Assembly (NCBI GenBank): GCA_947462335.1
Contig: OX381710.1
Coordinates: 2,976,001 to 3,040,000, forward strand
DNA from: Harmothoe impar
Taxonomy: Eukaryota > Annelida > Polychaeta > Phyllodocida > Polynoidae
Direction: 5' to 3'
DNA length: 64,000 bases
Position 1 is the first letter of the stretch. Each line of letters opens with the position of its first letter. The notes beneath the pieces were generated by a model that was not told the DNA's origin, made no database searches, and was given only the letters and a program-made list of their open reading frames with translations. A program made the position numbers and the translations under genes. Below, one piece after another: positions 41,002-52,430 of this stretch.

Positions 41002-42160
41002 TAGCAGCTTTATTTCAACTAGCTGCACTAATATACTATGGGGCTGGGGGGGGGAGTGGCGGGGGGGGGAGCTGGTTCTGTGTAATCATTAGTATCAGTA
41101 CAACAGTGTATCATATTGCCTATTGTTCCCCTTACCGCTGTTCATACAACCACCCCCCCCCCCCATCAACCATCTCATTTCATCATCCATTATCTGATTC
41201 AACCAATAGTATAGATTTTGTCACTTATTATTTATCAAATGTATGTAAGAATTGAAACTCATTCAGTGATAGCCATATACCATTGTATTGTAAACGTTAA
41301 TGTAAAGACAGCAATCACAGGGGCCCTAGCGGAGGTAATGCAATGCGCACATGCTAGGTTTAATACATTCATTATCTTTTGATGTAACTGTATCATTTTC
41401 CCGAATACAACACTTTAAATAAAAACAGACTAGTACATAATGGGTGCTTATAGTTTGTATACTTGCCCGCTGTCTACAGGCTTCCACAGCCCTGTTCGGG
41501 GTGTTTCTCCATGGTTACATCATTTAGATAGTTATGAAACCAATCTTTGAATGTTGTTTTTATATATAGTTCATCATGAAATAAGTAAAAATCTACTCTA
41601 ATCAGTCTGAACTCCTGCTCTCTCTCTGCCTCGTTTGATACAACCCATGGTCCCACTCATGGAGAAACCTGTCGTTCAGACAGATCATCGGTGGACCTCT
41701 GTCTATAAGTCTCACAAGGTATTCTCAGAACAGAAGCGATATGGCCCATATCAGGTAGATCCTCTTACAGCTCCGGCAGGTCTCTCTCTGTTCAGCCCCT
41801 CTCAGTATCCCCTACTCTGCAGACCTCTTACTAGCATTACCATTTAAACTAAGTCAGCCAGCACAACTTCCCTCGTGAGAGATTGCTTCTGTTTTCAGAA
41901 GATAGCTCTCTCCTGATATGGCAAACAATGGTCTGCGGACCTGCCGAAGTCGCATGAGATATTCTAAGAACAGAACCGATATAGCCAGCATAACAAGGAA
42001 TGAAACTTATCCCTTTATACAGCTCGGCCAGGTCTCTCTCTCTGTTCAGTCCCTCTCAGCGTCCTGAGCAGAACCAAAGTAACCAATATGGCCATTCACT
42101 TTATCGGCGGATGGAGAGGGAAATGGATCCAACACCGCAAAGTGAAGTACCATTTGCTGT
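41002..42160. other. Non-coding interval
   Basis: CTCTCTCTGTTCAGCCCCTCTCAG at 41782 recurs in diverged form near 42034 and 42644, marking an old direct duplication. No gene supported. Confidence 0.45.
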
Positions 42161-42161
42161 A

Positions 42162-42420
42162 ACCCTGTAAGGACGGCATGTCACCAAGATATAACCAAGA
42201 TATAACGTTTGTCGTCATGGTGCTTCAATCCAACCCTGGTGAGTAATTCGCCAGGGCTGCATTAGTGCAATTTGACGACCCTATAAGAGTGTCTCAACCT
42301 TGTAGGGTCGGTATGATGTTTGAATGCAGCACTGGTGAGTTACTTGCCAGGGCTGCATTCAAGCATCCTACCGACCAAGGGCATAATACATTAATGCATT
42401 ATGCCATCCTTAAAGGGCAG
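42162..42420. repeat. GCATGATGC-family copy
   Basis: Starts TAACCCTGTAAGGACGGCAT and ends GCCATCCTTAAAGGGCA; both hairpins visible. Confidence 0.8.
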
Positions 42421-42740
42421 CATGATGCCTGGGTGTCAATGCTGGTATAGAACAGTTGTAATTTAGAATAATGAAGAAGTTTCATTTCAAGAGATAAATC
42501 TGGCTCTTGTGTTCTACTTTTCGTTTAGGAGATCAGAAAGCAGAACGGGGATTATATCTCCACATAGGGCAGTATCCGTGTGTGTATTACTGTTTGTTCA
42601 TATAGGACGTTATTAGACTAGATGAGAGCAGATACCTGTGTCTCTCTGTTCAGCCCTTTGCAGCTACTAAGTAGAGCTAAAGTAACCAATATGGCCATTT
42701 ACTTTATCGGCGGATGGAGAGGGAAATGGATCCAACACCG

Positions 42741-42885
42741 CTGTAACCCTTCATAGACGGCATCTCAGTAAAAGATAACGTTTGTTGTCATGATGCTCCA
42801 ATCCAACCCTGGTGAATAACTCGCCAGGTCTGCATTGGAAGCATCATAAAAACTAAGGGCATGATGCACTAATCACGCCACCTTA
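42741..42885. repeat. GCATGATGC-family copy, shortened
   Basis: Has TAACCCTTCATAGACGGCATC, one hairpin and CACTAATCACGCCACC. Confidence 0.7.
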
Positions 42886-43003
42886 ACCCTTTAAAGACAA
42901 ATGTCACTAAAAGATGACATTTGTCATCACAATGCAGTCCTGTCGAGTAACTCGCTGGTGACTCATGACAACCCTATAGGAGTGTCTCAGCCCTGTACGG
43001 GTC
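42886..43003. repeat. Left part of a GCATGATGC-family copy split by the palindromic element
   Basis: Begins TTAACCCTTTAAAGACAAATG and reaches CCTGTACGGGTC at 43003, where the large element starts. The copy continues at 51053. Confidence 0.85.
42998..43003. repeat. Target-site duplication CGGGTC, left copy
   Basis: Six bases identical to 51053-51058, exactly abutting the inverted repeat ends. Confidence 0.9.
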
Positions 43004-43062
43004 AGTAGTATAGTATGTATCGGAATGGGACTATAGTTAAGTACTGTTTATTACTCAATCGA

Positions 43063-43450
43063 CCTGCAGCCAATCAGAGGCCTCCATTTGGTCACGTGAC
43101 CGGAAGTGACCTACTTAGGGGATTAGTGGTGCATTCTGGGTAACCCTGCAGCCAATCAGAGGCCTCCATTTGGTCACGTGACCGGAAGTGACCTACTTAG
43201 GGGATTAGTGGTGCATTCTGGGTAACCTACTGACCTACTTAGAAGCTCTCAGCCAATCAGAGGCCGGCATTCTGGTAACCATGGTAACGTGACTTACTTA
43301 CGTCACGTGACCTACTTAGGCTCAGCCAATCAGAAGCCGGCATTCTGGTAACTAGGGTAACGTGACCTACTTAGGGTTTGTTTGTAAACAACACCACGTG
43401 GCTCTCTTGTTTGTAAACAACACCACGTGACACGTGACTGTTTGTAAACA
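43063..43450. promoter_or_regulatory. Dense motif cluster: CACGTG, CCAATCAG, GTAAACA
   Basis: CCAATCAG at 43070, 43152, 43253 and 43326. CACGTG at 43093, 43175, 43304, 43395, 43424 and 43431. Forkhead-type GTAAACA at 43384, 43413 and 43444. The first two sets lie in an 82-bp tandem duplication. The mirror cluster is at about 50606-50993. The sites are seen; enhancer or promoter function is inferred. Confidence 0.7.
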
Positions 43451-45390
43451 AACAATTCGACTTAGTCTGACATTTTCAGCTGTCGCATGCTGACCTGCTG
43501 CTATCATAAGAGAAACAAAAGCCCTAATCACGCTTTTCAGCTGGATCCTTCCACCCACCAGACATGGATCCAGATGGGAGGGTGGTTTAAAATTAATCCG
43601 TGTACCGACTGTCATACAATAGTGTAATTAGTTGAACACGTGTTACCTGTATAAAGGATTAGCAGGTCATGGGCTTAGAGTGTGTATAGAAAAACAACTA
43701 CAGGTAGCGTGAACAAAGCGACCCCCTCCCTTTCTGTCACTCTGTCTGTGACTAGAGGGCGCGCGTGTGGTAAGCGGCTTAAATCTAAAGAAAAAAAATC
43801 ACCCTCTCCTGTCGTCAGCAGTCAGCTGGCCGGCGGCTGGAAAATGCGATTAGAGGGATGATGAGCGCGGTTTTTTATATTCAATATATTAGAAGTGTGC
43901 TTGGTTGCTTATATAGTTCATTATGCGTTTAAAATGTTCGCGAGTATCGTAGAAATGTACAAAAATCCTATTGTGGCGCCATCTGACGAAAAGAGCGGAG
44001 AACTATACTAGGGTATGGCGAGCTAGACTAGAGCATGTAATCACCAGGCGGCAGAGTGGTCAAAAGACAATCTCGTAGTAGTAGGTCTACTTGGATCTTG
44101 AGTAGCCACCCTTGTGGTTGCAATTACCTAGACTAGTTGACCCTGCCAGCCTGGTCAAGTGAAATTAGTAAGGAGACCGCACATTAACGCGCTCCACAGT
44201 CTTTAGACAGTTAAGACTATAGTACCGTAGATTCTACTGTGTACTCACACTAACTATTTACAGTGCTACATATTCATACCCGTGTTCTAAGTGTTTTTTT
44301 AGAAAAAAGCGATCTACTCACCCATTTTTTTTAGACAAACTCCTATTAGCAGGTAACCCCTGTATAAACCATACTGCAAAGATCTGCTACTTCGAGCGTC
44401 TGCCTCGTGACTGATAGTGTACAACAAGACGAAGTGGGCAGAGGTGAAGTACTGTTCCAAGAAAAATTGAGGCTCTTTATATAGCTGAGAGAGCGGCTAA
44501 TCCGGATGTTCTAAGCTTGTTTTCACCTAGAGCCCCACCCTCTTCCAGAGAGGAATCAAATTGCTTTTCACCTGGACCCTTCCACCCCTCATCCATCAGC
44601 ATGAAAAGAGGGATAACAAGTGTAACGTGCGCTACATGTATATGGGATTATAGCTGGTGAAGAGATAAAGCCAGGTCAACTGTGTATACAAAGACTACAG
44701 GAGGTGATTAACGACAGGTGTGACGCGCCAGCCCGTGGACGGATTATCTTCTAAGCTGACGCTTATTCAACTAGCCAGCTGCCGTCCGCTCCACTCACCA
44801 CGGCAAGAGGAGGTGCTTTTGTTTTACACTTAAGTCGCTTACCACATGTACTCGTCTCTACCTCACAGACAGACACCCTCTCGCTTGCTTCACGACCCCT
44901 GTAGCTTTTTTTGTATACACACTCTAATCTCATAACCCCCTGATCCGTTATACAGGTAACGGGTATTCTCTTTTAAATAGCTGCCAGTCAGCCTGCGGCA
45001 GCTGAAAACGACGGTAAGTAGCTTAGCTCTAGAAGCAAGAAGGCGTATATAAGGAGGCTCACACGTGTATAGGCGCCTTATAAGTCGGCAGGGGGTAAAT
45101 ACTAGTGAAAAAGGAAGGCAGGTGTGCAGGTAGCTTTCTAACAGACACGTGTGTGCACTAAGCTGCTTAAGTCTAAACCCACCTGCAGTAGTCAGGTAGC
45201 ATGTGAAAACTTACTTAACAGATCTCTTAATTGAGTAGAGACTCTGTACTGAGAGAGTCTTTTCAGCCGTTTAAGAGGATTATCTAGGACAGGGTACATA
45301 AGGAGTGAAACGACGCTCTCACCCATCACACTTTCTCGACCCGCCCTTCATCATCGTAGCATCGTCCACTCTACGCTCGCTCAGAATGTT

Positions 45391-46257
45391 ATGATGGTTA
45401 GTTCTGCTATTTTCAGCTACTTTTCTTATCGAAGTGTTGACGCTACAGAGCATCGAAACTCTCTCCAAATGAGTCCAAGAAAGAAAAAGCAACTTCCACT
45501 TGAAGCAGGAAGAGAAACAGTGCCCTATGATGCATGTGAGGTAAAGAAACATTGGAAGGACGTCACCAAGGAGCAATGGATAGAAGCATGCTTCAACTTC
45601 ATCGGAACGGAAGTAGTTTCATTTGGACAGAGGGAGAAGATTTTGTTGGAGCTATTTTTCTTAGCTCCGTATACTTGGCCTGACTGTGGTGAAATTCCTT
45701 CAGGTATTTGTTCAGTCTTCGCCATAGAAGTTATCAGGTCTTTGAAGGAGCTTCGATATATGCAAGGCACTCACGAGGAGATTGTTCAGAAAATGACGGA
45801 ATTCGAAACAGGAGAAGACACAATATGGTGCGAGGAGACGACATATACGGACGATGATCTGGAGTACATCATTTGTAGCCCGTTGGAACATTATGTTAAA
45901 GACTTTGAGGACATGCTAGACAGCACTGAGATGAACCCGAAAGAGAGATCCCTTACTGCACAGAAAGAGGCCAAAGCTGTGTTGGAAAAGCTCAAGTTTG
46001 GTCAAGGATTCACTCTTCAAAGCAGCTGTGTGAGTGTGATAAAAGGCCTTGTGTTGAAACATCCAGACATGAAGTTTTCGCGTGCTGTCGACACACTTCC
46101 TTTGCCTGAACTGATGATGAACATGATCGATCCCATCTTACCAACATGTTTCGACTCTGCCAATTGTCCCATGTATAAAATGGTTTCAAGTTTTGCCCGT
46201 GGCCGATGGCTAAACGATCCACTGAAGTCAGAAAACCTCCTTGATTTAATCAACTGA
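45391..46257 (+). CDS. Unidentified protein, 288 codons, left-arm copy (intact)
   Basis: Not recognised. An internal ATG at 45469 (MSPRKKKQ, residue 27) may be the true start, since the first 26 residues look like leader. The protein is mostly helical in appearance, with a basic KKK patch near the start, an acidic middle (EDTIWCEETTYTDDDLE, about 149-165), seven or more Cys without a clear metal pattern, and no membrane segment. A helical segment KERSLTAQKEAKAVLEKLKF lies near 190-209. The copy in the right arm differs by a nonsense change and at least one substitution. It is the only substantial frame of the element. Selection, if any, could be for a transposition helper, a regulator, or nothing. 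Confidence 0.65.
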   Translation: MMVSSAIFSYFSYRSVDATEHRNSLQMSPRKKKQLPLEAGRETVPYDACEVKKHWKDVTKEQWIEACFNFIGTEVVSFGQREKILLELFFLAPYTWPDCGEIPSGICSVFAIEVIRSLKELRYMQGTHEEIVQKMTEFETGEDTIWCEETTYTDDDLEYIICSPLEHYVKDFEDMLDSTEMNPKERSLTAQKEAKAVLEKLKFGQGFTLQSSCVSVIKGLVLKHPDMKFSRAVDTLPLPELMMNMIDPILPTCFDSANCPMYKMVSSFARGRWLNDPLKSENLLDLIN

Positions 46258-46315
46258 CTAAATGTATTTTCTCATACTAGTATTAGTAGCATTAGTAATA
46301 GCAGCTACTCAGTCT

Positions 46316-46540
46316 CGTGCAGCACAAGCAGCAGCATCTGTCAGCAGCATCTGTGACATCGTCAGCAGCAGCAGCAGCTGCACGAGCAGCACAAGCAGCA
46401 GCATCTGTCAACAGCATCCGTGACATCGTCAGCAACTGCAGCAGCTGCACGAGCAGCACAAGCAGCAGCAGCTGTCAGCAGCTGCAGCAGCTGCACGAGC
46501 AGCACAAGCAGCAGCACCAACAGCAGCAGCAACAGCAAAT

Positions 46541-46581
<41 letters not shown>

Positions 46582-46590
46582 GCGGTGTGG
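46316..46590. repeat. CAG-rich repeat block, left arm
   Basis: Imperfect GCAGCAGCATCTGTCA and CAGCTGCACGAGCAGCACAA units and a run of 13 pure CAG at 46541-46579. Long frames across it (Ser, Ala, Gln or Leu runs) are repeat artefacts. Confidence 0.9.
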
Positions 46591-46620
46591 ACCACTAAAT
46601 TCGAGATGGCGACATGTCTG

Positions 46621-47434
46621 CAGCTGACACTAGTGTCAGCTGCAGCAGCTGCACGAGCTGCTTGTGCTGCTCGTGCAGCGGCTATTTGTAAACTAATTAA
46701 TACGACTTCCTCATTAAATTTGTCATCTACAACTGTTTCAATCTTAAGGCTTTTTTTTTGAGTTTATTCTTTTTTCAAATTTGGTCCCACCTCAAAAGAG
46801 GAATAGGACTCTGTAACAATGTAGCTCTCTTGATCAATTAACAGCCCCATTTTTCTTAGATGTCATCTGACAGCTTCTTGCTAGGCCAGGATATTGTTAA
46901 ATAAACAACTTGGAAAGCTAATTACAGTTTTCTGGGCTTGAAATATGAGTATCTTGACTGTAACAGCAGCCTTTTTACCGTATAGTCCTTCAACGGACTC
47001 TTGCTGGCCAGACTTTCAAGCAAGTTTGCCAAAGTCCAGCCTGTTATTGAATGTCCAGCCTAGCCTGACCCTCAGTAGAATGGTCCTTGACCCATCTATT
47101 ATAGTCCAGCAGTGCCTGACCCTTGTATGAGAGTAGTATTGGCGACATTGGCTGACTCTGATATTTACCTGTGTGTACGGGGGGAGGAGAGGGTTCACAG
47201 CCACAGCTCTCTTAAGGCAAAGCTTGCGCTTATAGAGCACTACTAGTGGGGGTTTGAATGAGGAGTCTATGGCGTTTGTCTTAAAAAAAAATAGCCATGG
47301 CACATGTCGATGTCGCTTAATTATGCTCATATCTCATGTCGATTTTAAGAATTGCTCATGTCACCTGTCACTATGTTTTTCAAGCTTCATGTCAAATGTC
47401 ACTAGGCCTCATGTCGAATGTCGATTCTAAGAAA
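46621..47434. other. Spacer of the palindrome
   Basis: Unique relative to the arms. It begins with a small palindrome CAGCTGACACTAGTGTCAGCTG, then holds a copy of the 26765-26950 repeat (about 46828-47000), a minisatellite-unit relative (about 47035-47120) and degenerate CATGTCGAATGTC units (about 47300-47430). No gene supported. Confidence 0.75.
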
Positions 47435-47467
47435 CAGACATGTCGCCATCTCGAATTTAGTGGTCCA

Positions 47468-47473
47468 CACCGC

Positions 47474-47514
<41 letters not shown>

Positions 47515-47740
47515 ATTTGCTGTTGCTGCTGCTGTTGGTGCTGCTGCTTGTGCTGCTCGTGCAGCTGCTGCAGCTGCTGACAGCTGCTGCTGCTTGTGCT
47601 GCTCGTGCAGCTGCTGCAGTTGCTGACGATGTCACGGATGCTGTTGACAGATGCTGCTGCTTGTGCTGCTCGTGCAGCTGCTGCTGCTGCTGACGATGTC
47701 ACGGATGCTGCTGACAGATGCTGCTGCTTGTGCTGCACGA
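47468..47740. repeat. CTG-rich repeat block, right arm
   Basis: Mirror of 46316-46590, also with 13 pure units. Confidence 0.9.
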
Positions 47741-47797
47741 GACTGAGTAGCTGCTATTACTAATGCTACTAATACTAGTATGAGAAAATACATTTAG

Positions 47798-48664
47798 TCA
47801 GTTGATTAAATCAAGGAGGTTTTCTGACTTCAGTGGATCGTTTAGCCATCGGCCACGGGCAAAACTTGAAACCATTTTATACATGGGACAATTGGCAGAG
47901 TCGAAACATGTTGGTACGATGGGATCGATCATGTTCATCATCAGTTCAGGCAAAGGAAGTGTGTCGACAGCACGCGAAAACTTCATGTCTGGATGTTTCA
48001 ACACAAGGCCTTTTATCACACTCACACAGCTGCTTTGAAGAGTGAATCCTTGACCAAACTTGAGCTTTTCCAACACAGCTTTGGCCTCTTTCTGTGCAGT
48101 AAGGGATCTCTCTTTCGGGTTCATCTCAGTGCTGTCTAGCATGTCCTCAAAGTCTTTAACATAATGTTCCAACGGGCTACAAATGATGTACTCCAGATCA
48201 TCGTCCGTATATGTCGTCTCCTCGCACCATATTGTGTCTTCTCCTGTTTCGAATTCCGTCATTTTCTGAACAATCTCCTCGTGAGTGCCTTGCATATATC
48301 AAAGCTCCTTCAAAGACCTGATAACTTCTATGGCGAAGACTGAACAAATACCTGAAGGAATTTCACCACAGTCAGGCCAAGTATACGGAGCTAAGAAAAA
48401 TAGCTCCAACAAAATCTTCTCCCTCTGTCCAAATGAAACTACTTCCGTTCCGATGAAGTTGAAGCATGCTTCTATCCATTGCTCCTTGGTGACGTCCTTC
48501 CAATGTTTCTTTACCTCACATGCATCATAGGGCACTGTTTCTCTTCCTGCTTCAAGTGGAAGTTGCTTTTTCTTTCTTGGACTCATTTGGAGAGAGTTTC
48601 GATGCTCTGTAGCGTCAACACTTCGATAAGAAAAGTAGCTGAAAATAGCAGAACTAACCATCAT
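47798..48664 (-). pseudogene. Right-arm copy of the 288-codon gene, with nonsense change
   Basis: Same gene as 45391-46257 in the opposite arm. The frame from 48664 stops after 121 codons at 48301-48299, where the left arm has CGA and this arm TGA, a CpG-to-TpG type change. The frame then continues unbroken to 47798. One further amino-acid difference is seen near the C-terminus (Leu against Val). Apart from these the copies match. Confidence 0.85.
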
Positions 48665-50605
48665 AACATTCTGAGCGAGCGTAGAGTGGACGATGCTATG
48701 ATGATGAAGGGCGGGTCGAGAAAGTGTGATGGGTGAGAGCGTCGTTTCACTCCTTATGTACCCTGTCCTAGATAATCCTCTTAAACGGCTGAAAAGACTC
48801 TCTCAGTACAGAGTCTCTACTCAATTAAGAGATCTGTTAAGTAAGTTTTCACATGCTACCTGACTACTGCAGGTGGGTTTAGACTTAAGCAGCTTAGTGC
48901 ACACACGTGTCTGTTAGAAAGCTACCTGCACACCTGCCTTCCTTTTTCACTAGTATTTACCCCCTGCCGACTTATAAGGCGCCTATACACGTGTGAGCCT
49001 CCTTATATACGCCTTCTTGCTTCTAGAGCTAAGCTACTTACCGTCGTTTTCAGCTGCCGCAGGCTGACTGGCAGCTATTTAAAAGAGAATACCCGTTACC
49101 TGTATAACGGATCAGGGGGTTATGAGATTAGAGTGTATATACAAAAAAAGCTACAGGGGTCGTGAAGCAAGCGAGAGGGTGTCTGTCTGTGAGGTAGAGA
49201 CGAGTACATGTGGTAAGCGACTTAAGTGTAAAACAAAAGCACCTCCTCTTGCCGTGGTGAGTGGAGCGGACGGCAGCTGGCTAGTTGAATAAGCGTCAGC
49301 TTAGAAGATAATCCGTCCACGGGCTGGCGCGTCACACCTGTCGTTAATCACCTCCTGTAGTCTTTGTATACACAGTTGACCTGGCTTTATCTCTTCACCA
49401 GCTATAATCCCATATACATGTAGCGCACGTTACACTTGTTATCCCTCTTTTCATGCTGATGGATGAGGGGTGGAAGGGTCCAGGTGAAAAGCAATTTGAT
49501 TCCTCTCTGGAAGAGGGTGGGGCTCTAGGTGAAAACAAGCTTAGAACATCCGGATTAGCCGCTCTCTCAGCTATATAAAGAGCCTCAATTTTTCTTGGAA
49601 CAGTACTTCACCTCTGCCCACTTCGTCTTGTTGTACACTATCAGTCACGAGGCAGACGCTCGAAGTAGCAGATCTTTGCAGTATGGTTTATACAGGGGTT
49701 ACCTGCTAATAGGAGTTTGTCTAAAAAGAAATGGGTGAGTAGATCGCTTTTTTCTAAAAAAACACTTAGAACACGGGTATGAATATGTAGCACTGTAAAT
49801 AGTTAGTGTGAGTACACAGTAGAATCTACGGTACTATAGTCTTAACTGTCTAAAGACTGTGGAGCGCGTTAATGTGCGGTCTCCTTACTAATTTCACTTG
49901 ACCAGGCTGGCAGGGTCAACTAGTCTAGGTAATTGCAACCACAAGGGTGGCTACTCAAGATCCAAGTAGACCTACTACTACGAGATTGTCTTTTGACCAC
50001 TCTGCCGCCTGGTGATTACATGCTCTAGTCTAGCTCGCCATACCCTAGTATAGTTCTCCGCTCTTTTCGTCAGATGGCGCCACAATAGGATTTTTGTACA
50101 TTTCTACGATACTCGCGAACATTTTAAACGCATAATGAACTATATAAGCAACAAAGCACACTTCTAATATATTGAATATAAAAAACCGCGCTCATCATCC
50201 CTCTAATCGCATTTTCCAGCCGCCGGCCAGCTGACTGCTGACGACAGGAGAGGGTGATTTTTTTTCTTTAGATTTAAGCCGCTTACCACACGCGCGCCCT
50301 CTAGTCACAGACAGAGTGACAGAAAGGGAGGGGGTCGCTTTGTTCACGCTACCTGTAGTTGTTTTTCTATACACACTCTAAGCCCATGACCTGCTAATCC
50401 TTTATACAGGTAACACGTGTTCAACTAATTACACTATTGTATGACAGTCGGTACACGGATTAATTTTAAACCACCCTCCCATCTGGATCCATGTCTGGTG
50501 GGTGGAAGGATCCAGCTGAAAAGCGTGATTAGGGCTTTTGTTTCTCTTATGATAGCAGCAGGTCAGCATGCGACAGCTGAAAATGTCAGACTAAGTCGAA
50601 TTGTT

Positions 50606-50993
50606 TGTTTACAAACAGTCACGTGTCACGTGGTGTTGTTTACAAACAAGAGAGCCACGTGGTGTTGTTTACAAACAAACCCTAAGTAGGTCACGTTACC
50701 CTAGTTACCAGAATGCCGGCTTCTGATTGGCTGAGCCTAAGTAGGTCACGTGACGTAAGTAAGTCACGTTACCATGGTTACCAGAATGCCGGCCTCTGAT
50801 TGGCTGAGAGCTTCTAAGTAGGTCAGTAGGTTACCCAGAATGCACCACTAATCCCCTAAGTAGGTCACTTCCGGTCACGTGACCAAATGGAGGCCTCTGA
50901 TTGGCTGCAGGGTTACCCAGAATGCACCACTAATCCCCTAAGTAGGTCACTTCCGGTCACGTGACCAAATGGAGGCCTCTGATTGGCTGCAGG
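50606..50993. promoter_or_regulatory. Mirror motif cluster in right arm
   Basis: Inverted copy of 43063-43450 with the same CACGTG, CTGATTGG and TGTTTAC sites. Confidence 0.65.
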
Positions 50994-51052
50994 TCGATTG
51001 AGTAATAAACAGTACTTAACTATAGTCCCGTTCCGATACATACTATACTACT

Positions 51053-51058
51053 CGGGTC
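51053..51058. repeat. Target-site duplication CGGGTC, right copy
   Basis: Identical to 42998-43003. Confidence 0.9.
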
Positions 51059-51172
51059 TGTATGATGCACCAATGCAGCAATTGTTACTCGTCAGGGCTG
51101 CATTCATGCATCATAACGACCAAGCGTGTTGCATTAATGCATCATGCCATCCTTGAAGGGTTATCCCTCAGC
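51053..51172. repeat. Right part of the split GCATGATGC-family copy
   Basis: Continues the copy from 43003: CGGGTCTGTATGATGCACC, a hairpin and the end GCCATCCTTGAAGGGTTA. Confidence 0.85.
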
Positions 51173-51179
51173 ATGATGC

Positions 51180-52430
51180 CTGCGTCCCGATGTTGGTACA
51201 AAACAGTTGCCTTTTAGAATAATGAAGAAGTTTCATCTCAACAGATAAGTCTGGCTCTTGTGTTATACTTTTTCTTTCAGAGAGCAGAAAGTAGAACGGG
51301 GATTATATATGTACACCTAGGGCAGTTAACGCGCGTGTTTTACCATTTGTTCATATCACTTTAAGGCAGTTTTTAGACTGGATGACAGAAGATGCCAATG
51401 CCCTGTAGGGATCTTTCATCGTATACCTCCAACTCCACCTATAGAAGTATGTAGGACATGCACACATGTCCCCTTTGTGGAACATGTTGGTACTCGTTTC
51501 TGGACAGCATGATGCTCCAATGGTTGGCAAAGTTAGGAACATTATTCTGAGATATTGTATGTATATAGAACTCATTGCACACACATCTCCTATTCTACAA
51601 TTATCTAAGATATATTATTAGATGTTCCCATTCCTTACCGCATTGGTTAATAACCCAACCACACTTATACATCGAAACAAAATCACCTTTCTTACTGTTT
51701 GGGTCTTTAGATATCTTCACACTGTATTATAGATAATCTAGTATATTAGAAGTTCTGATTGTGGTGACTTTAGTACTGCATACTGGGCGATCTGACTTGT
51801 GTATTAGCCTGCAGCTTCTATATATAGCTACACAAGAATAAATCCCCCAGTATGTGAAATATTTCCTGAAATATGCTCCATTCTTGCCCCACAGCCCTAT
51901 ATCATGTTGACACTAAGCACTATAATAATCAAACCCATACCTCCCCTCCTTCTATATTGAGCTACATCTTAAAAATGAAATGTTTTCTGAAAATTGTCCC
52001 ATTCTTATACCTTGTCTGGCGTTTCCTGGCGAGTCCCCCTGACCATGGGGGCTTTAGGACCTATTATAGTGGCAATGATACTTTGAAAGTGTCATTATAG
52101 GACATAAACCATTTGGAAGAGGGAATTCAGTAACACCTCAATAGATACACTGGAGGAAGGAGCTCGTGAGATGAGAAGTCTGGTTTATTTGAGTCCCTAT
52201 TGTTATCACTGAACACAGCTATAAGACTCTCACAGAGAACTCATTAGCCTGGCCCTCTGTCCCCCTCGCCAGCTTCTCCCAGATAGGGTATACACCATCA
52301 CACCAAACTTAACAGCATGTGAAATATTTTCTGAAAGCTGCCCCTTTCTTGCCCCATGGCCCTGTAGGCCTACCCCATCACACCTATATTGACACAAAGA
52401 TCTATAATAATTACACCTATATCTCCGGAA
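51180..52430. repeat. Non-coding interval with diverged tandem units
   Basis: 51225-51330 resembles 42460-42570 (AATGAAGAAGTTTCAT, CTGGCTCTTGTGTT, GGGGATTATAT). From about 51840, units of TTTCTGAAA..TGCCCC.TTCTTGCCCCA..GCCCT recur up to 52690. No gene supported. Confidence 0.55.

Larger units (their letters stand above)
43004..46620 (+). repeat. Left arm of the palindrome
   Basis: Order from the end inward: motif-rich tip (to about 43450), non-coding stretch with its own diverged inner inverted duplication (about 43640-43840 against 44750-45000), the 45391 gene, and a CAG-repeat block. Confidence 0.9.
43004..51052. mobile_element. Palindromic, probably non-autonomous Maverick-type element
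   Basis: The element is 8,049 bp. Its left arm 43004-46620 and right arm 47435-51052 are inverted copies, with very few differences seen on visual comparison; the spacer is 46621-47434. Both ends read AGTAGTATAGTATGTATCGG inward and are bounded by CGGGTC. A 6-bp duplication and AG-start are the Maverick/Polinton pattern, and the first nine bases equal those at the right end of the 1-16014 element. No polymerase, integrase or capsid gene is present. The flanking DNA is a single split repeat copy, which proves insertion. Confidence 0.88.
47435..51052 (-). repeat. Right arm of the palindrome
   Basis: Inverted copy of 43004-46620. Differences noticed include one base near each tip (GGAATGGG against GGAACGGG), an indel in a T/A run around 44331 and 49725, the nonsense change in the gene, and about half a dozen single substitutions. 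Confidence 0.9.

Noticed and set aside
46317..46761. Frames encoding Ala-, Ser-, Gln- or Leu-rich proteins over the CAG blocks (also 47402-47738)
   Set aside because: They are the three frames and two strands of one trinucleotide repeat.
43004..51052. Palindrome as an assembly or library artefact (unresolved hairpin read)
   Set aside because: An artefact would not give a 6-bp duplication exactly at the two tips inside one split repeat, nor an 814-bp unique spacer and scattered arm differences.
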